Below are positions 1 to 5,708 of a stretch of 6,476 nucleotides of DNA, one piece after another (the first letter of the stretch is position 1; every line of letters begins with the position of its first letter). The translations under genes and the position numbers were made by a program. The notes beneath the pieces were generated by a model, which was given only the letters and a program-made list of their open reading frames with translations, did no database searches and was not told the origin of the DNA. Source of the DNA: Clostridiales bacterium (GTDB taxonomy: Bacteria > Bacillota > Clostridia > Oscillospirales > Oscillospiraceae); the NCBI GenBank assembly GCA_021205375.1, contig JAJPXR010000185.1, positions 1 through 6,476 of the forward strand, read 5' to 3'.

Positions 1-1
1 T

Positions 2-30
2 TTGGGGCCAGGTGCTTTACCTGACCCCAA
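2..30. terminator. 12-bp hairpin, possible terminator of an off-window gene
   Basis: TTGGGGCCAGGT (2-13) and ACCTGACCCCAA (19-30) form a 12-bp stem with one mismatch around the loop GCTTT. Read on the minus strand the mismatch becomes a G-U wobble, so the stem is complete there. On the plus strand the hairpin is followed only by ATTTATTAT rather than a clean T run, and the minus-strand downstream side is off the window. The hairpin is seen directly; the terminator role and direction are inferred. Confidence 0.4.
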
Positions 31-46
31 CATTTATTATAGAACC

Positions 47-74
47 AAAAAACCATGCCAACGGCCTGTTTTTT
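47..74. terminator. A-tract/T-tract hairpin, weak bidirectional terminator
   Basis: A6-C (47-53) pairs with G-T6 (68-74), and GCC (57-59) pairs with GGC (63-65) around the loop AAC, with small internal mismatches between. There is a run of six T at the 3' side on both strands, as in bidirectional intrinsic terminators. The GC part of the stem is only 3 bp, so it would be weak. It lies just upstream of the ATPase promoter and would insulate that gene from upstream transcription. Confidence 0.35.
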
Positions 75-99
75 ACCCGATTTTAATCAAACTCCTGGG

Positions 100-128
100 T
101 TCACAACCTGCCTTCCGCATGGTATAAT
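100..128 (+). promoter_or_regulatory. Sigma-A/sigma-70-type promoter for the P-type ATPase
   Basis: The -35 box TTCACA (100-105, one base from TTGACA) and a perfect -10 box TATAAT (123-128) are separated by 17 bp. Transcription would start near 135, giving a leader of about 38 bases before the ATG at 173. Neither an operator nor a riboswitch-sized leader is visible. The spacing and box quality make this the most convincing promoter in the window. Confidence 0.65.
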
Positions 129-172
129 AATTATGAATCAGCGCCAAAAGCAAATCGCACAAAACTCTGGAG

Positions 173-2695
173 ATGAAACCTGTGTCTGAGACAAAGAAAA
201 CCCGTAAATCCCCCGCCAAAAGACAGTTCCGCCGGGAACAGGCAGCCCCAGAGACGGAGGCACGCCCCGTCCAGGAGGTCCCCGTGGTCGAGGCGCTCCC
301 CGGCCAGGGCCTGACCGACGCACAGGTGCAGGAGCGGCGGGAGGGCGGCTGCCGCAATGTGGAACTTGAGCCTACCTCTAAGTCCTTCGGCGAAATCGTC
401 CGCTCCAACGTCTGTACCTACTTCAACCTCATCTTTTTTGTGTTGGCTGTGGCAGTGTGCGCCGTGGGCGCGTGGACCGAGCTGACCTTCCTCATCGTGG
501 TGGTGGCCAACATCTGCATCGGCATCGGCCAGGAGTGGAAGAGCAAAAAGAAGCTGGACAGCCTGAGCCTCCTCTCCAGTCCCAAGGCCACCGTGGTACG
601 GGAGGGCCAGGTGCTGGACCTCTCCGCCTACGAAACCGTCCGGGACGACATCGCTGTCTTTCGCGCCGGGGACCAAATCTACGCCGACGCGGAGGTGGTG
701 GAGGGTCAGTGTCTGGTGAATGAGTCGCTGCTCACCGGCGAGGCCGATGAAATCAAAAAAGAGCCGGGGGATTCCCTGCTCTCTGGCGCCTATCTGGTCT
801 CCGGGGAGTGCCGCGCCCGGCTGACCGCCGTTGGCCGGGACTCCTATATGTCCAAGCTGACCCTCCAGGCCAAGCAGACCCGCCAGCCACCCCGGTCGGA
901 GATGATGCGCTCCCTGAACCGGCTGGTGCTGGCCATCGGTATCATCATCGTTCCCCTGGGAATCGCCATGGCCTACAAGGAGATCGCCGTGCTGGACAAC
1001 ACGGTGCGGGACGGCGTGGTGTCCACCGTAGCCAGTCTGGTGGGCATGATTCCCGAAGGGCTGTACCTGCTGACCTCTCTGGCGCTGATGACCGGCGTGC
1101 TGCGTCTGGCCCAGCGAAAGACGCTGGTCCATGAGATGGGCTGCATCGAGACTCTGGCGCGGGTGGATACCCTCTGTGTGGACAAGACCGGCACCATCAC
1201 GGAACCCAAGATGGTGGTGGAGGACCTGGTGGCAGTCAGCGCCTCCCCTCTGAGCCTGGACGCACTGCGAGAGATTTTGGCGGACTATGTCTTTGCCATG
1301 CAGAACGACAACGAGACCATGGCGGCGCTGAAACGCTATTTTGACGGCCAGCACTCCCGTCGGGTGGTGATCCAGGCGCTGCCCTTCACCTCCGCCCGGA
1401 AATACGGTGGCGTGACCTTCGCCGGGGAGGGCACCTACCTGCTGGGCGCACCGGAAAACCTGCTGGGGGGCCAGTACCAGCGCTACAGCGAGGAAATCGA
1501 GAAGTATTCCCGGCTGGGGTGCCGGGTGCTGCTGCTGGCCCGCTACGGCGGCAAGCTGGATGACGATACCCTTACGGGCCAGGTAGAGGCGCTGGCTTTG
1601 GTGCTGCTGACCAACAAGATCCGGGACAACGCGCCGGAGACCTTCCGGTACTTCCGGCAGCAGGGGGTGGCCGTCAAGGTCATCTCCGGCGACAGCCCTG
1701 TCACCGTCTCAGAGGTTGCCCTCCGGGCGGAAATTCCCAACGCGGACCAATATGTGGACGCACGCACTTTGCACACCGACGAGGAACTGGCCCAGGCCGC
1801 GGAGCGGTACACCGTCTTTGGCCGGGTAACGCCGGAGCAGAAACGTCAACTGGTGCGGGCCATGCATCAGGCGGGCCACACCGTCGCCATGACCGGGGAC
1901 GGCGTCAACGATGTGTTGGCCCTGAAAGAGGCGGACTGCTCGGTGGCCATGGCCTCCGGCAGCCAGGTGGCCTGCCAGGTCAGCCACATCGTCCTGCTGG
2001 AGTCCGATTTCTCCGCCATGCCCTCTGTTGTGGCGGAGGGGCGGCGGGTCATCAACAACATCGAGCGTTCCGCCAGCTTGTACCTGGTGAAAAACATCTT
2101 TTCCCTGTGCCTGGCGGCCATTTCGCTGATTTTTACCTTTACCTACCCCTTCTCCGCCTCCCAGATGAGCCTGGTCAGCGCCATCACCATCGGCCTACCC
2201 TCCTTCGTCATGGCGCTGGAGCCCAACAAAAACCGCATCCAGGGCCGGTTTATGCCTAACGTCATCTATCGGGCGCTGCCCTCCGCCATGAGCGATTTGG
2301 TGCTGAGCATCGGCGTGGTGCTGTTTTATATCGTCTTTGACCTGACCGGCGACGAGCTGAGCACCATCTGCACCCTGGTGGTGGCGGTGGTTGGCCTGCT
2401 GATGGTCCACCGGACCTGTAAACCCTACAACGCCCTGCGGCGGCTGCTGATGGTGACCTGTGTGGCGGCCTTCGCCGTCTGCATCGCCTTCCTTCAGCCT
2501 ATCTTCTCCCTGGACCTGGCCGCCCTGAGCCACGGGGGATGGCTGGTGCTGATTGTGTTCGTGCTGCTGGCCTTTGAGGTGTCTCTCTCCGCCAACATCA
2601 TGGTGGACGGCATCCGCGGCGCGGTGCTGTGGGTCAGTGGCAAGGTGAAAGGGCTGGTGAAGGCCATCCTGCGCCCGGAGGAGGAAGAACTGTGA
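173..2695 (+). CDS. P-type (E1-E2) cation-transporting ATPase, CtpE/Exp7-like
   Basis: An integral membrane pump of the HAD-type P-ATPase superfamily, 840 residues. Seen in order: a basic, Pro/Glu-rich N-tail (1-50); M1-M2 (about 78-125); the actuator domain with TGE at 188-190; M3-M4 (about 250-308) with PEGL at 294-297; the phosphorylation motif DKTGT at 337-341 (D337 is the phosphorylated Asp); a short nucleotide-binding domain with LGAPE, a variant of KGAPE; the hinge motif TGDGVND at 574-580; then C-terminal membrane segments and an EEEEL end. There are no N-terminal CxxC metal-binding repeats and no CPC motif in M4, which argues against a copper/zinc pump. The M4 PEGL and overall layout fit the CtpE/Exp7 group; mycobacterial CtpE has been linked to calcium transport, so calcium is the best substrate guess, but that is inference. 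The start is uncertain: GGAG abuts the ATG with no spacer, whereas an internal GTG at 284 has a strong ribosome site. It is transcribed alone from the promoter at 100-128. Confidence 0.93.
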   Translation: MKPVSETKKTRKSPAKRQFRREQAAPETEARPVQEVPVVEALPGQGLTDAQVQERREGGCRNVELEPTSKSFGEIVRSNVCTYFNLIFFVLAVAVCAVGAWTELTFLIVVVANICIGIGQEWKSKKKLDSLSLLSSPKATVVREGQVLDLSAYETVRDDIAVFRAGDQIYADAEVVEGQCLVNESLLTGEADEIKKEPGDSLLSGAYLVSGECRARLTAVGRDSYMSKLTLQAKQTRQPPRSEMMRSLNRLVLAIGIIIVPLGIAMAYKEIAVLDNTVRDGVVSTVASLVGMIPEGLYLLTSLALMTGVLRLAQRKTLVHEMGCIETLARVDTLCVDKTGTITEPKMVVEDLVAVSASPLSLDALREILADYVFAMQNDNETMAALKRYFDGQHSRRVVIQALPFTSARKYGGVTFAGEGTYLLGAPENLLGGQYQRYSEEIEKYSRLGCRVLLLARYGGKLDDDTLTGQVEALALVLLTNKIRDNAPETFRYFRQQGVAVKVISGDSPVTVSEVALRAEIPNADQYVDARTLHTDEELAQAAERYTVFGRVTPEQKRQLVRAMHQAGHTVAMTGDGVNDVLALKEADCSVAMASGSQVACQVSHIVLLESDFSAMPSVVAEGRRVINNIERSASLYLVKNIFSLCLAAISLIFTFTYPFSASQMSLVSAITIGLPSFVMALEPNKNRIQGRFMPNVIYRALPSAMSDLVLSIGVVLFYIVFDLTGDELSTICTLVVAVVGLLMVHRTCKPYNALRRLLMVTCVAAFAVCIAFLQPIFSLDLAALSHGGWLVLIVFVLLAFEVSLSANIMVDGIRGAVLWVSGKVKGLVKAILRPEEEEL
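273..286 (+). promoter_or_regulatory. Internal AGGAGG ribosome site with in-frame GTG, alternative ATPase start
   Basis: AGGAGG (273-278) lies 5 bases before GTG at 284-286, which is codon 38 of the ATPase frame. Starting here would give an 803-residue protein beginning shortly before the actuator-side sequence GLTDAQV, without the basic N-terminal tail. Many family members start close to this point. The annotated ATG at 173 has GGAG directly touching it, which is poor spacing. Either start, or both, could be used. Confidence 0.4.
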
Positions 2696-2708
2696 AAGCT
2701 GTCAGCCG

Positions 2709-2843
2709 TTAGCTGCTAGCTATTAGTCAGTTACTTCCAGCCGAAAAGGAAACTGAGAGCGAAACCACCCATTTGTAAAGTCATGCAAACGGTTAGCGCA
2801 GTACGCGATGCCAAACACCGCAAAGCGAATAGCTAAAAGCTAA
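2709..2843. repeat. Inverted-repeat-bounded intergenic unit, MITE-like
   Basis: TTAGCTGCTAGCTATT (2709-2724) and AATAGCTAAAAGCTAA (2828-2843) are inverted copies matching at 14 of 16 positions, enclosing a 135-bp unit that fills most of the gap between the ATPase and phosphatase genes. Inside is a second loose inverted pair (CAGTTACTT near 2729 and AAGGAAACTG near 2747). No flanking target duplication is evident and no protein is encoded, so a miniature transposable element or a dispersed intergenic repeat is possible but unproven. Confidence 0.4.
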
Positions 2844-2863
2844 AATGCTCGTGAGGCTGCGTA

Positions 2864-2870
2864 AAGGAGA
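2864..2870 (+). promoter_or_regulatory. Ribosome binding site fixing the phosphatase start at 2881
   Basis: AAGGAGA lies 10 bases before ATG 2881. An upstream in-frame ATG at 2845 has no ribosome site and sits at the edge of the inverted repeat; it would add 12 residues before the phosphatase fold. The conserved beta-strand and RH motif begin immediately after the 2881 Met (KLLIVRH), so 2881 is preferred. Confidence 0.6.
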
Positions 2871-2880
2871 TAACCAGGTT

Positions 2881-3612
2881 ATGAAATTGCTTATTGTACG
2901 CCACTGTGAACCGGATTATGAACACGACTCGCTGACCGAAAAGGGCTGGCGGGAGGCGGAGCTGCTGGCCCGGCGGCTGACAAAGCAGGAGGCCGACTAC
3001 TACTATGTCTCGCCGCTGGGTCGGGCAAAGGATACCGCCTCCCTGACCCTGGAGCGGCTGGGCCGCACGGCGACCGTGTGCGATTGGTTGCAGGAATTTC
3101 CCGCCAGGGTGGAAAAACCCAACGTGCCGGGGAAACAGACCATCGCCTGGGACTGGCTGCCCCAGGATTGGACGCGCCGGGACGGATTTTTCTCCGCCGA
3201 AACGTGGGCCGACGACCCAGTCATGCAGGCGGGGGAGGTCGGGCAGCAGTACGACTACGTAATCCAGCAGTTTGACGCGCTACTGCAAAAACACGGCTAT
3301 GAGCGGGACGGCAGGTGCTACCGGGCGGTGCACCCCAACAACGACACCGTCGTCCTGTTCTGCCACTTCGCGCTGGAGTGCGTGCTGCTCAGCCACCTGT
3401 GGAACGTGTCCCCCATGATTCTGTGGCACGGCGTCTGCGCCGCGCCCTCCTCTGTGACAACGGTGGTCACGGAGGAGCGCAGGCCGGGGGTGGCCTCGTT
3501 CCGGGTCACGGCTTTTGGGGACATTTCCCACCTCTACGCCGGGGAGGAACCGCCCTCCTTTGCGGCGCGGTTCTGCGAGTGCTACGGCAACGAGGGAGAG
3601 CGCATCGACTGA
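2881..3612 (+). CDS. Histidine phosphatase superfamily protein (phosphoglycerate-mutase-like)
   Basis: 243 residues from the preferred start. The N-terminal strand leads into IVRHC (R7, H8), the catalytic histidine motif, with Cys in place of the usual Gly of RHG. LTEKGWREA (18-26) and SPLGRAKDTA (44-53; R48) match the conserved branch-1 helix and second phosphate-binding arginine. E72 in LQEF could be the acid. The second conserved histidine is H162 in LFCHFALE. The family covers phosphomonoesterases and mutases acting on sugar phosphates, nucleotides and cofactors; the substrate cannot be inferred here. The segment DWLPQDWTRRDGFFSAETW looks specific to a clostridial subgroup. The protein has no signal peptide or membrane segment, so it is probably cytosolic. 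It lies 185 bases downstream of the ATPase, separated by the repeat unit, so co-transcription is uncertain. Confidence 0.88.
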   Translation: MKLLIVRHCEPDYEHDSLTEKGWREAELLARRLTKQEADYYYVSPLGRAKDTASLTLERLGRTATVCDWLQEFPARVEKPNVPGKQTIAWDWLPQDWTRRDGFFSAETWADDPVMQAGEVGQQYDYVIQQFDALLQKHGYERDGRCYRAVHPNNDTVVLFCHFALECVLLSHLWNVSPMILWHGVCAAPSSVTTVVTEERRPGVASFRVTAFGDISHLYAGEEPPSFAARFCECYGNEGERID

Positions 3613-3640
3613 ACCCCGGTGAAGCGGCAATTCACAAGAC

Positions 3641-3658
3641 AAAACCGCCGGGTAGCGG
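3641..3658 (-). terminator. Small GC hairpin plus TTTT, end of the Nudix transcript
   Basis: On the minus strand CCGCT (3658-3654) pairs with GGCGG (3649-3645, one U-G wobble) around the loop ACCC and is followed at once by TTTTGT (3644-3639). It is short, but sits where a minus-strand terminator is expected: downstream of the Nudix gene and between convergent transcription units. No equally good plus-strand terminator is seen for the phosphatase gene. Confidence 0.4.
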
Positions 3659-3694
3659 GCAATTGACGTTACTTCACATGTTGTTTCGTATCTA

Positions 3695-3817
3695 TTAATG
3701 CTCCAGTCCGTGCGTTTCCTGCATATCCCTGGCATACTGCTTCGGTTCACCGGAAAACACCAGTCTGACATGGGTCAGCGGCCTGTTGGAGCGCAGCCAG
3801 TCGGTTTCTGTCTGCAT
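3695..3817 (-). pseudogene. Short unidentified reading frame overlapping the Nudix 3' end, possible gene remnant
   Basis: This frame gives 40 codons from ATG 3817 (start MQTETDWLRSNRPL, end DMQETHGLEH) and stays open upstream to about 3897, but the ATG has no ribosome site. It overlaps the last 43 bases of the Nudix frame in a different phase. The composition reads more like a protein C-terminus than chance sequence, so it may be what is left of a gene truncated next to the Nudix gene. I do not recognise the family. It could equally be a chance open frame. Confidence 0.25.
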
Positions 3818-4257
3818 GAAGATGCTGGGACAACTGTTGTGTCGGGTGTTTCGAACTGCGCGCCGCCTGCAAGTGGGTGATCCTTTATTATTTCAATCAG
3901 CTCTCTATCGGCCGGCAACCAGTCAACGCTGTACAGTTCCTCCCTGTCCAGCCATTTAGCGTCCTCCGCTTCGTTTAGCACCAGCTCTCCCGCGACGATG
4001 ACGCACCAGAAGCAGTCCATAGACAGGTGGAAGGTCGGATAATCCCACTCAATCGTCCCAATTTGCTCGCCCACCTCGATTTGAACGTTCAGCTCTTCCC
4101 AAATCTCGCGCTCCAGCGCCTGCCTCGGTGTCTCGCCCGGTTCGATTTTTCCGCCGGGGAACTCCCAGCGGCCCTTATAGTCGCCATATCCGCGGGCCGC
4201 CGCAAAAATCCGATGATTTCTGTGGAGCACCGCGGCCACCACTTTTATTGTTTTCAT
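3775..4257 (-). CDS. Nudix hydrolase, MutT/NudG-like (deoxy)nucleoside triphosphate pyrophosphohydrolase
   Basis: 160 residues. After the first strand (MKTIKVVAAVL) comes WEFPGGKIEPGE and the Nudix box: G36, E42, then REIWEELNV (50-58), matching GX5EX7REUXEEXGU with Asn for the last Gly, as in several MutT-like proteins. The fold hydrolyses (d)NTPs to NMP plus pyrophosphate using Mg bound by the E54/E55 region. Relatives include MutT (8-oxo-dGTP) and NudG (5-methyl-dCTP, 5-hydroxy-CTP, 2-oxo-dATP). The core ends near K125; such enzymes are usually about 125-140 residues, so the final 35 residues, low in hydrophobics and unlike the core, look like read-through into foreign or decayed sequence. 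The start is well supported: AAAGAGG lies 5 bases upstream of the ATG. It begins 20 bases after the SRA gene's stop, so the two are probably one operon. Confidence 0.88.
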   Translation of the reverse strand: MKTIKVVAAVLHRNHRIFAAARGYGDYKGRWEFPGGKIEPGETPRQALEREIWEELNVQIEVGEQIGTIEWDYPTFHLSMDCFWCVIVAGELVLNEAEDAKWLDREELYSVDWLPADRELIEIIKDHPLAGGAQFETPDTTVVPASSCRQKPTGCAPTGR

Positions 4258-4262
4258 GTTGG

Positions 4263-4269
4263 CCTCTTT
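4263..4269 (-). promoter_or_regulatory. Ribosome binding site of the Nudix gene
   Basis: On the minus strand AAAGAGG is followed by the 5-base spacer CCAAC and ATG 4257. It lies in the 20-base gap after the SRA stop codon. This supports independent translation initiation on a shared transcript. Confidence 0.6.
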
Positions 4270-4277
4270 CCAATTCC

Positions 4278-5039
4278 TCAGATAAATTCAATCAGTTTAT
4301 TTTTGATGCACACCTCGTAGCTCAGCTTTTTCTCCCCCACGCTGGAAAACAAAACCGTGAGAACTGCGCCGGAAATACCGGTGACGGTGCCTTCCCCATA
4401 GGATTTGTGTTTTACGCTTTTTCCTATGAGTTCCGGCGGCGCAGCCATCATTGGCTTCGGCGGACGTGGAGGCGTGGCCGAGGCAGCAGGCACTGGTTTC
4501 GGCTTGCTGCCTCGCCTTTTTTTCTCCTCTATGTTCTTTCTATACTCCGCATCAGCGTTTGCGCCCCGTGCCTTGTAATCCTCCATATCACGAAATACAA
4601 ACATAGACGGCTTTTTTACGTCATTTTCCGGAACGGGACGAATCGGGAACATCCATACCTTTCTGTTGTTTCCGTCCTCGCCAGGCTGGATGGCCACATA
4701 GGGCTTATCCACAAGTGCGATTCTGCCGCAGTACACATATTTGCCGGCATCCATTACCTCAAACAGATGAACACCTACGCCATTTTCTCCGCAGGCTGCA
4801 AGGGTGGCGTTCTGCGCCCAATGAATGTCCTGGTCTCCCGTTTTCCCCATCCCGGTATAATGGAGTACACCCCCGATCCATTTGTCGTGGTAAAGCCCTT
4901 TCGTGTAGTCGGAAACAAGCACCAGGGTGTTAGTCGCTTTCGACCGGCGCATTCCACCCATGTTGCCGCACTTGAAGATGGCAACAAGCTCGCTGTTTTT
5001 GAGCGTCTGCCCAATTTTCAATCCTGGGTCAAACTCCAT
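4278..5039 (-). CDS. ScoMcrA-like SRA-domain protein with C-terminal Tudor/CarD-like domain
   Basis: 253 residues. Residues 9-150 resemble the SRA-like domain of Streptomyces coelicolor McrA and related HNH proteins: ELVAIFKC (17-24), GGMRRSKATNTLVLVSD (28-44), LHYTGMGKTGDQD (59-71), AQNATLA, GVGVHLFEV and the region ending RKVWMFPI. SRA-type folds bind modified bases by flipping them out. A charged, then Pro/Ala-rich linker (about 150-202) leads to a small beta-rich domain (203-253; GKSVKHKSYGEGTVTGI) like the Tudor/CarD-type tails of helicases and other DNA proteins. No HNH motif or other nuclease signature is present, so this is a reader without a cutter. An in-frame TGA at 5046-5048 closes the frame just upstream, and AGAAGG (5050-5055) lies 10 bases before the ATG, so the start is sound and the domain complete. 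No convincing promoter is visible in the repeat-rich DNA upstream. It likely heads an operon with the Nudix gene. The domain call rests on remembered family patterns. Confidence 0.75.
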   Translation of the reverse strand: MEFDPGLKIGQTLKNSELVAIFKCGNMGGMRRSKATNTLVLVSDYTKGLYHDKWIGGVLHYTGMGKTGDQDIHWAQNATLAACGENGVGVHLFEVMDAGKYVYCGRIALVDKPYVAIQPGEDGNNRKVWMFPIRPVPENDVKKPSMFVFRDMEDYKARGANADAEYRKNIEEKKRRGSKPKPVPAASATPPRPPKPMMAAPPELIGKSVKHKSYGEGTVTGISGAVLTVLFSSVGEKKLSYEVCIKNKLIEFI

Positions 5040-5131
5040 CGTCTCTCAGCCTTCTTTCTCACCGCTGTCTGTATGGAACAAAGCAAGGGGGTGTTGGGAC
5101 AGTTGAACAACAGTCTCAACATGGCTCGAAA

Positions 5132-5168
5132 CCTCGATAATAATGTCTGGCAGTCATTATTATCGAGG
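5132..5168. repeat. Perfect 14-bp inverted repeat, 9-base loop
   Basis: CCTCGATAATAATG (5132-5145) and CATTATTATCGAGG (5155-5168) are exact inverted copies around TCTGGCAGT. As DNA it is a protein-binding palindrome candidate; as RNA it is a strong hairpin on either strand, but without a following T run, so not a classic terminator. It lies 93 bases upstream of the SRA start on that gene's strand. Confidence 0.85.
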
Positions 5169-5171
5169 CCT

Positions 5172-5219
5172 GTTTGTGGGAACATATCTACTTTGGTTTT
5201 GCGTTTGTGGGAACATATC
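5172..5219. repeat. Two identical 17-bp direct repeats spaced 31 bp
   Basis: GTTTGTGGGAACATATC occurs at 5172-5188 and 5203-5219 with no mismatch. The 31-bp period is about three helical turns, so both copies face the same side of DNA, as expected for paired sites of one protein. Two copies and a 14-bp spacer are too few and too short for a CRISPR array. Confidence 0.8.
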
Positions 5220-5375
5220 CAAGCACTATTAAACAAGCGAAGAACGGGCCAGAAAGAGCCGCTTTCCATGCCATTTTAAGAACGAAGCTGGAGAGCTGCG
5301 AAGACGGTTAATTTCCATTGTCTCAACCTATAGTTACCACAATCTCAACCCAAGCACTCGCCGGCCTTTAGAACT

Positions 5376-5397
5376 AAAACCTCCCCTTTATTTGGGG
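5376..5397 (-). terminator. Weak hairpin at the end of the decayed gene
   Basis: On the minus strand CCCC (5397-5394) and GGGG (5386-5383) pair around AAATAAA, followed by AGGTTTTAG. The flanking AAACC and GGTTT can extend the stem with a bulge. It spans the stop codon of the remnant frame. The GC stem is only 4 bp, so a terminator role is doubtful. Confidence 0.25.
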
Positions 5398-5656
5398 TTT
5401 GTACGTCCGCCCTGAAACGGGTGGGTGGCATTCCAGGAAAGATAGTTGGGCACATTCTGCTTGGGGGCATTAAAACGGTTCTGAGCAGCTTGTTCATCTT
5501 GGTTGCGGCTAGAAATGTCTTTCCATCGCTGGAAAGTATGCTGTAAAATCACATCATTCGGTAGTATTGCTTTCGATTTCCTTTAGCGATGTTCCTGAAC
5601 AATCTTTCCACGTCTGTGGTCCACTTACTGTAGTCCAGCACCAAGCATGAACTTAG
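5388..5656 (-). pseudogene. Frameshifted remnant of an unidentified gene
   Basis: Two overlapping minus-strand frames read like one broken protein. The upstream piece runs from about 5656 to a TGA at 5549-5551 and includes DYSKWTTDVERLFRNIAKGN. The downstream piece is open from 5582 to a TAA at 5388-5390 (64 codons), with HTFQRWKDISSRNQDEQAAQ and ending THPFQGGRTNPK. Neither has a credible start with a ribosome site. One frame change in the A-rich stretch near 5560-5582 would join them. Both pieces are hydrophilic and protein-like, but I do not recognise the family. The gene would have lain between the nuclease and SRA genes on the same strand. A chance pair of open frames is the alternative. 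Confidence 0.35.
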
Positions 5657-5708
5657 GGAAATTTTTAGAGAACAAGCTAAAGGTGCAGAACGCAATATCA
5701 ATATTCTA

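Larger units (their letters stand above)
5092..5349. mobile_element. Insertion-sequence end or miniature element remnant with repeated transposase-site-like motifs
   Basis: No intact gene lies here. TGTTGGGAC (5092-5100) is inverted against GTCTCAACA (5113-5121). The motif TCTCAAC recurs in the same orientation at 5114-5120, 5321-5327 and 5343-5349, so the stretch is bounded on the left by TTGGGACAGT and on the right by the complement of TTGAGATTGT. Within are a perfect 14-bp inverted repeat and a 17-bp direct repeat spaced by 31 bp. Multiple terminal repeats of this sort are typical of IS21-family ends, which I propose with low confidence. No transposase frame (DDE, IstB-like P-loop) is present. 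Confidence 0.35.

Noticed and set aside
131..1354. 407-codon minus-strand open frame opposite the ATPase
   Set aside because: It lies antisense to a clearly real ATPase, is His/Gln/Gly-rich as expected of a GC-rich antisense shadow, and has no recognisable domain.
2845..2880. Start of the phosphatase at ATG 2845
   Set aside because: It has no ribosome site, overlaps the edge of the inverted repeat, and the extra residues precede the conserved first strand; ATG 2881 has AAGGAG upstream.
3280..3771. 163-codon minus-strand frame opposite the phosphatase 3' end
   Set aside because: It mirrors the phosphatase coding region and has no family features.
5172..5219. CRISPR array
   Set aside because: There are only two repeats of 17 bp with a 14-bp spacer, below CRISPR repeat and spacer sizes, and no cas gene.
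4128..5279. 383-codon plus-strand open frame over the Nudix start, SRA gene and repeats
   Set aside because: It is antisense to two well-supported genes and crosses the repeat segment; the product has no coherent domain and no ribosome site.
5388..5543. Plus-strand hydrophobic frame opposite the remnant (for example GKIVGHILLGGIKTVLSSL)
   Set aside because: It has no start or ribosome site, and is what the antisense of a hydrophilic minus-strand frame would give; the minus reading is preferred, though not proven.
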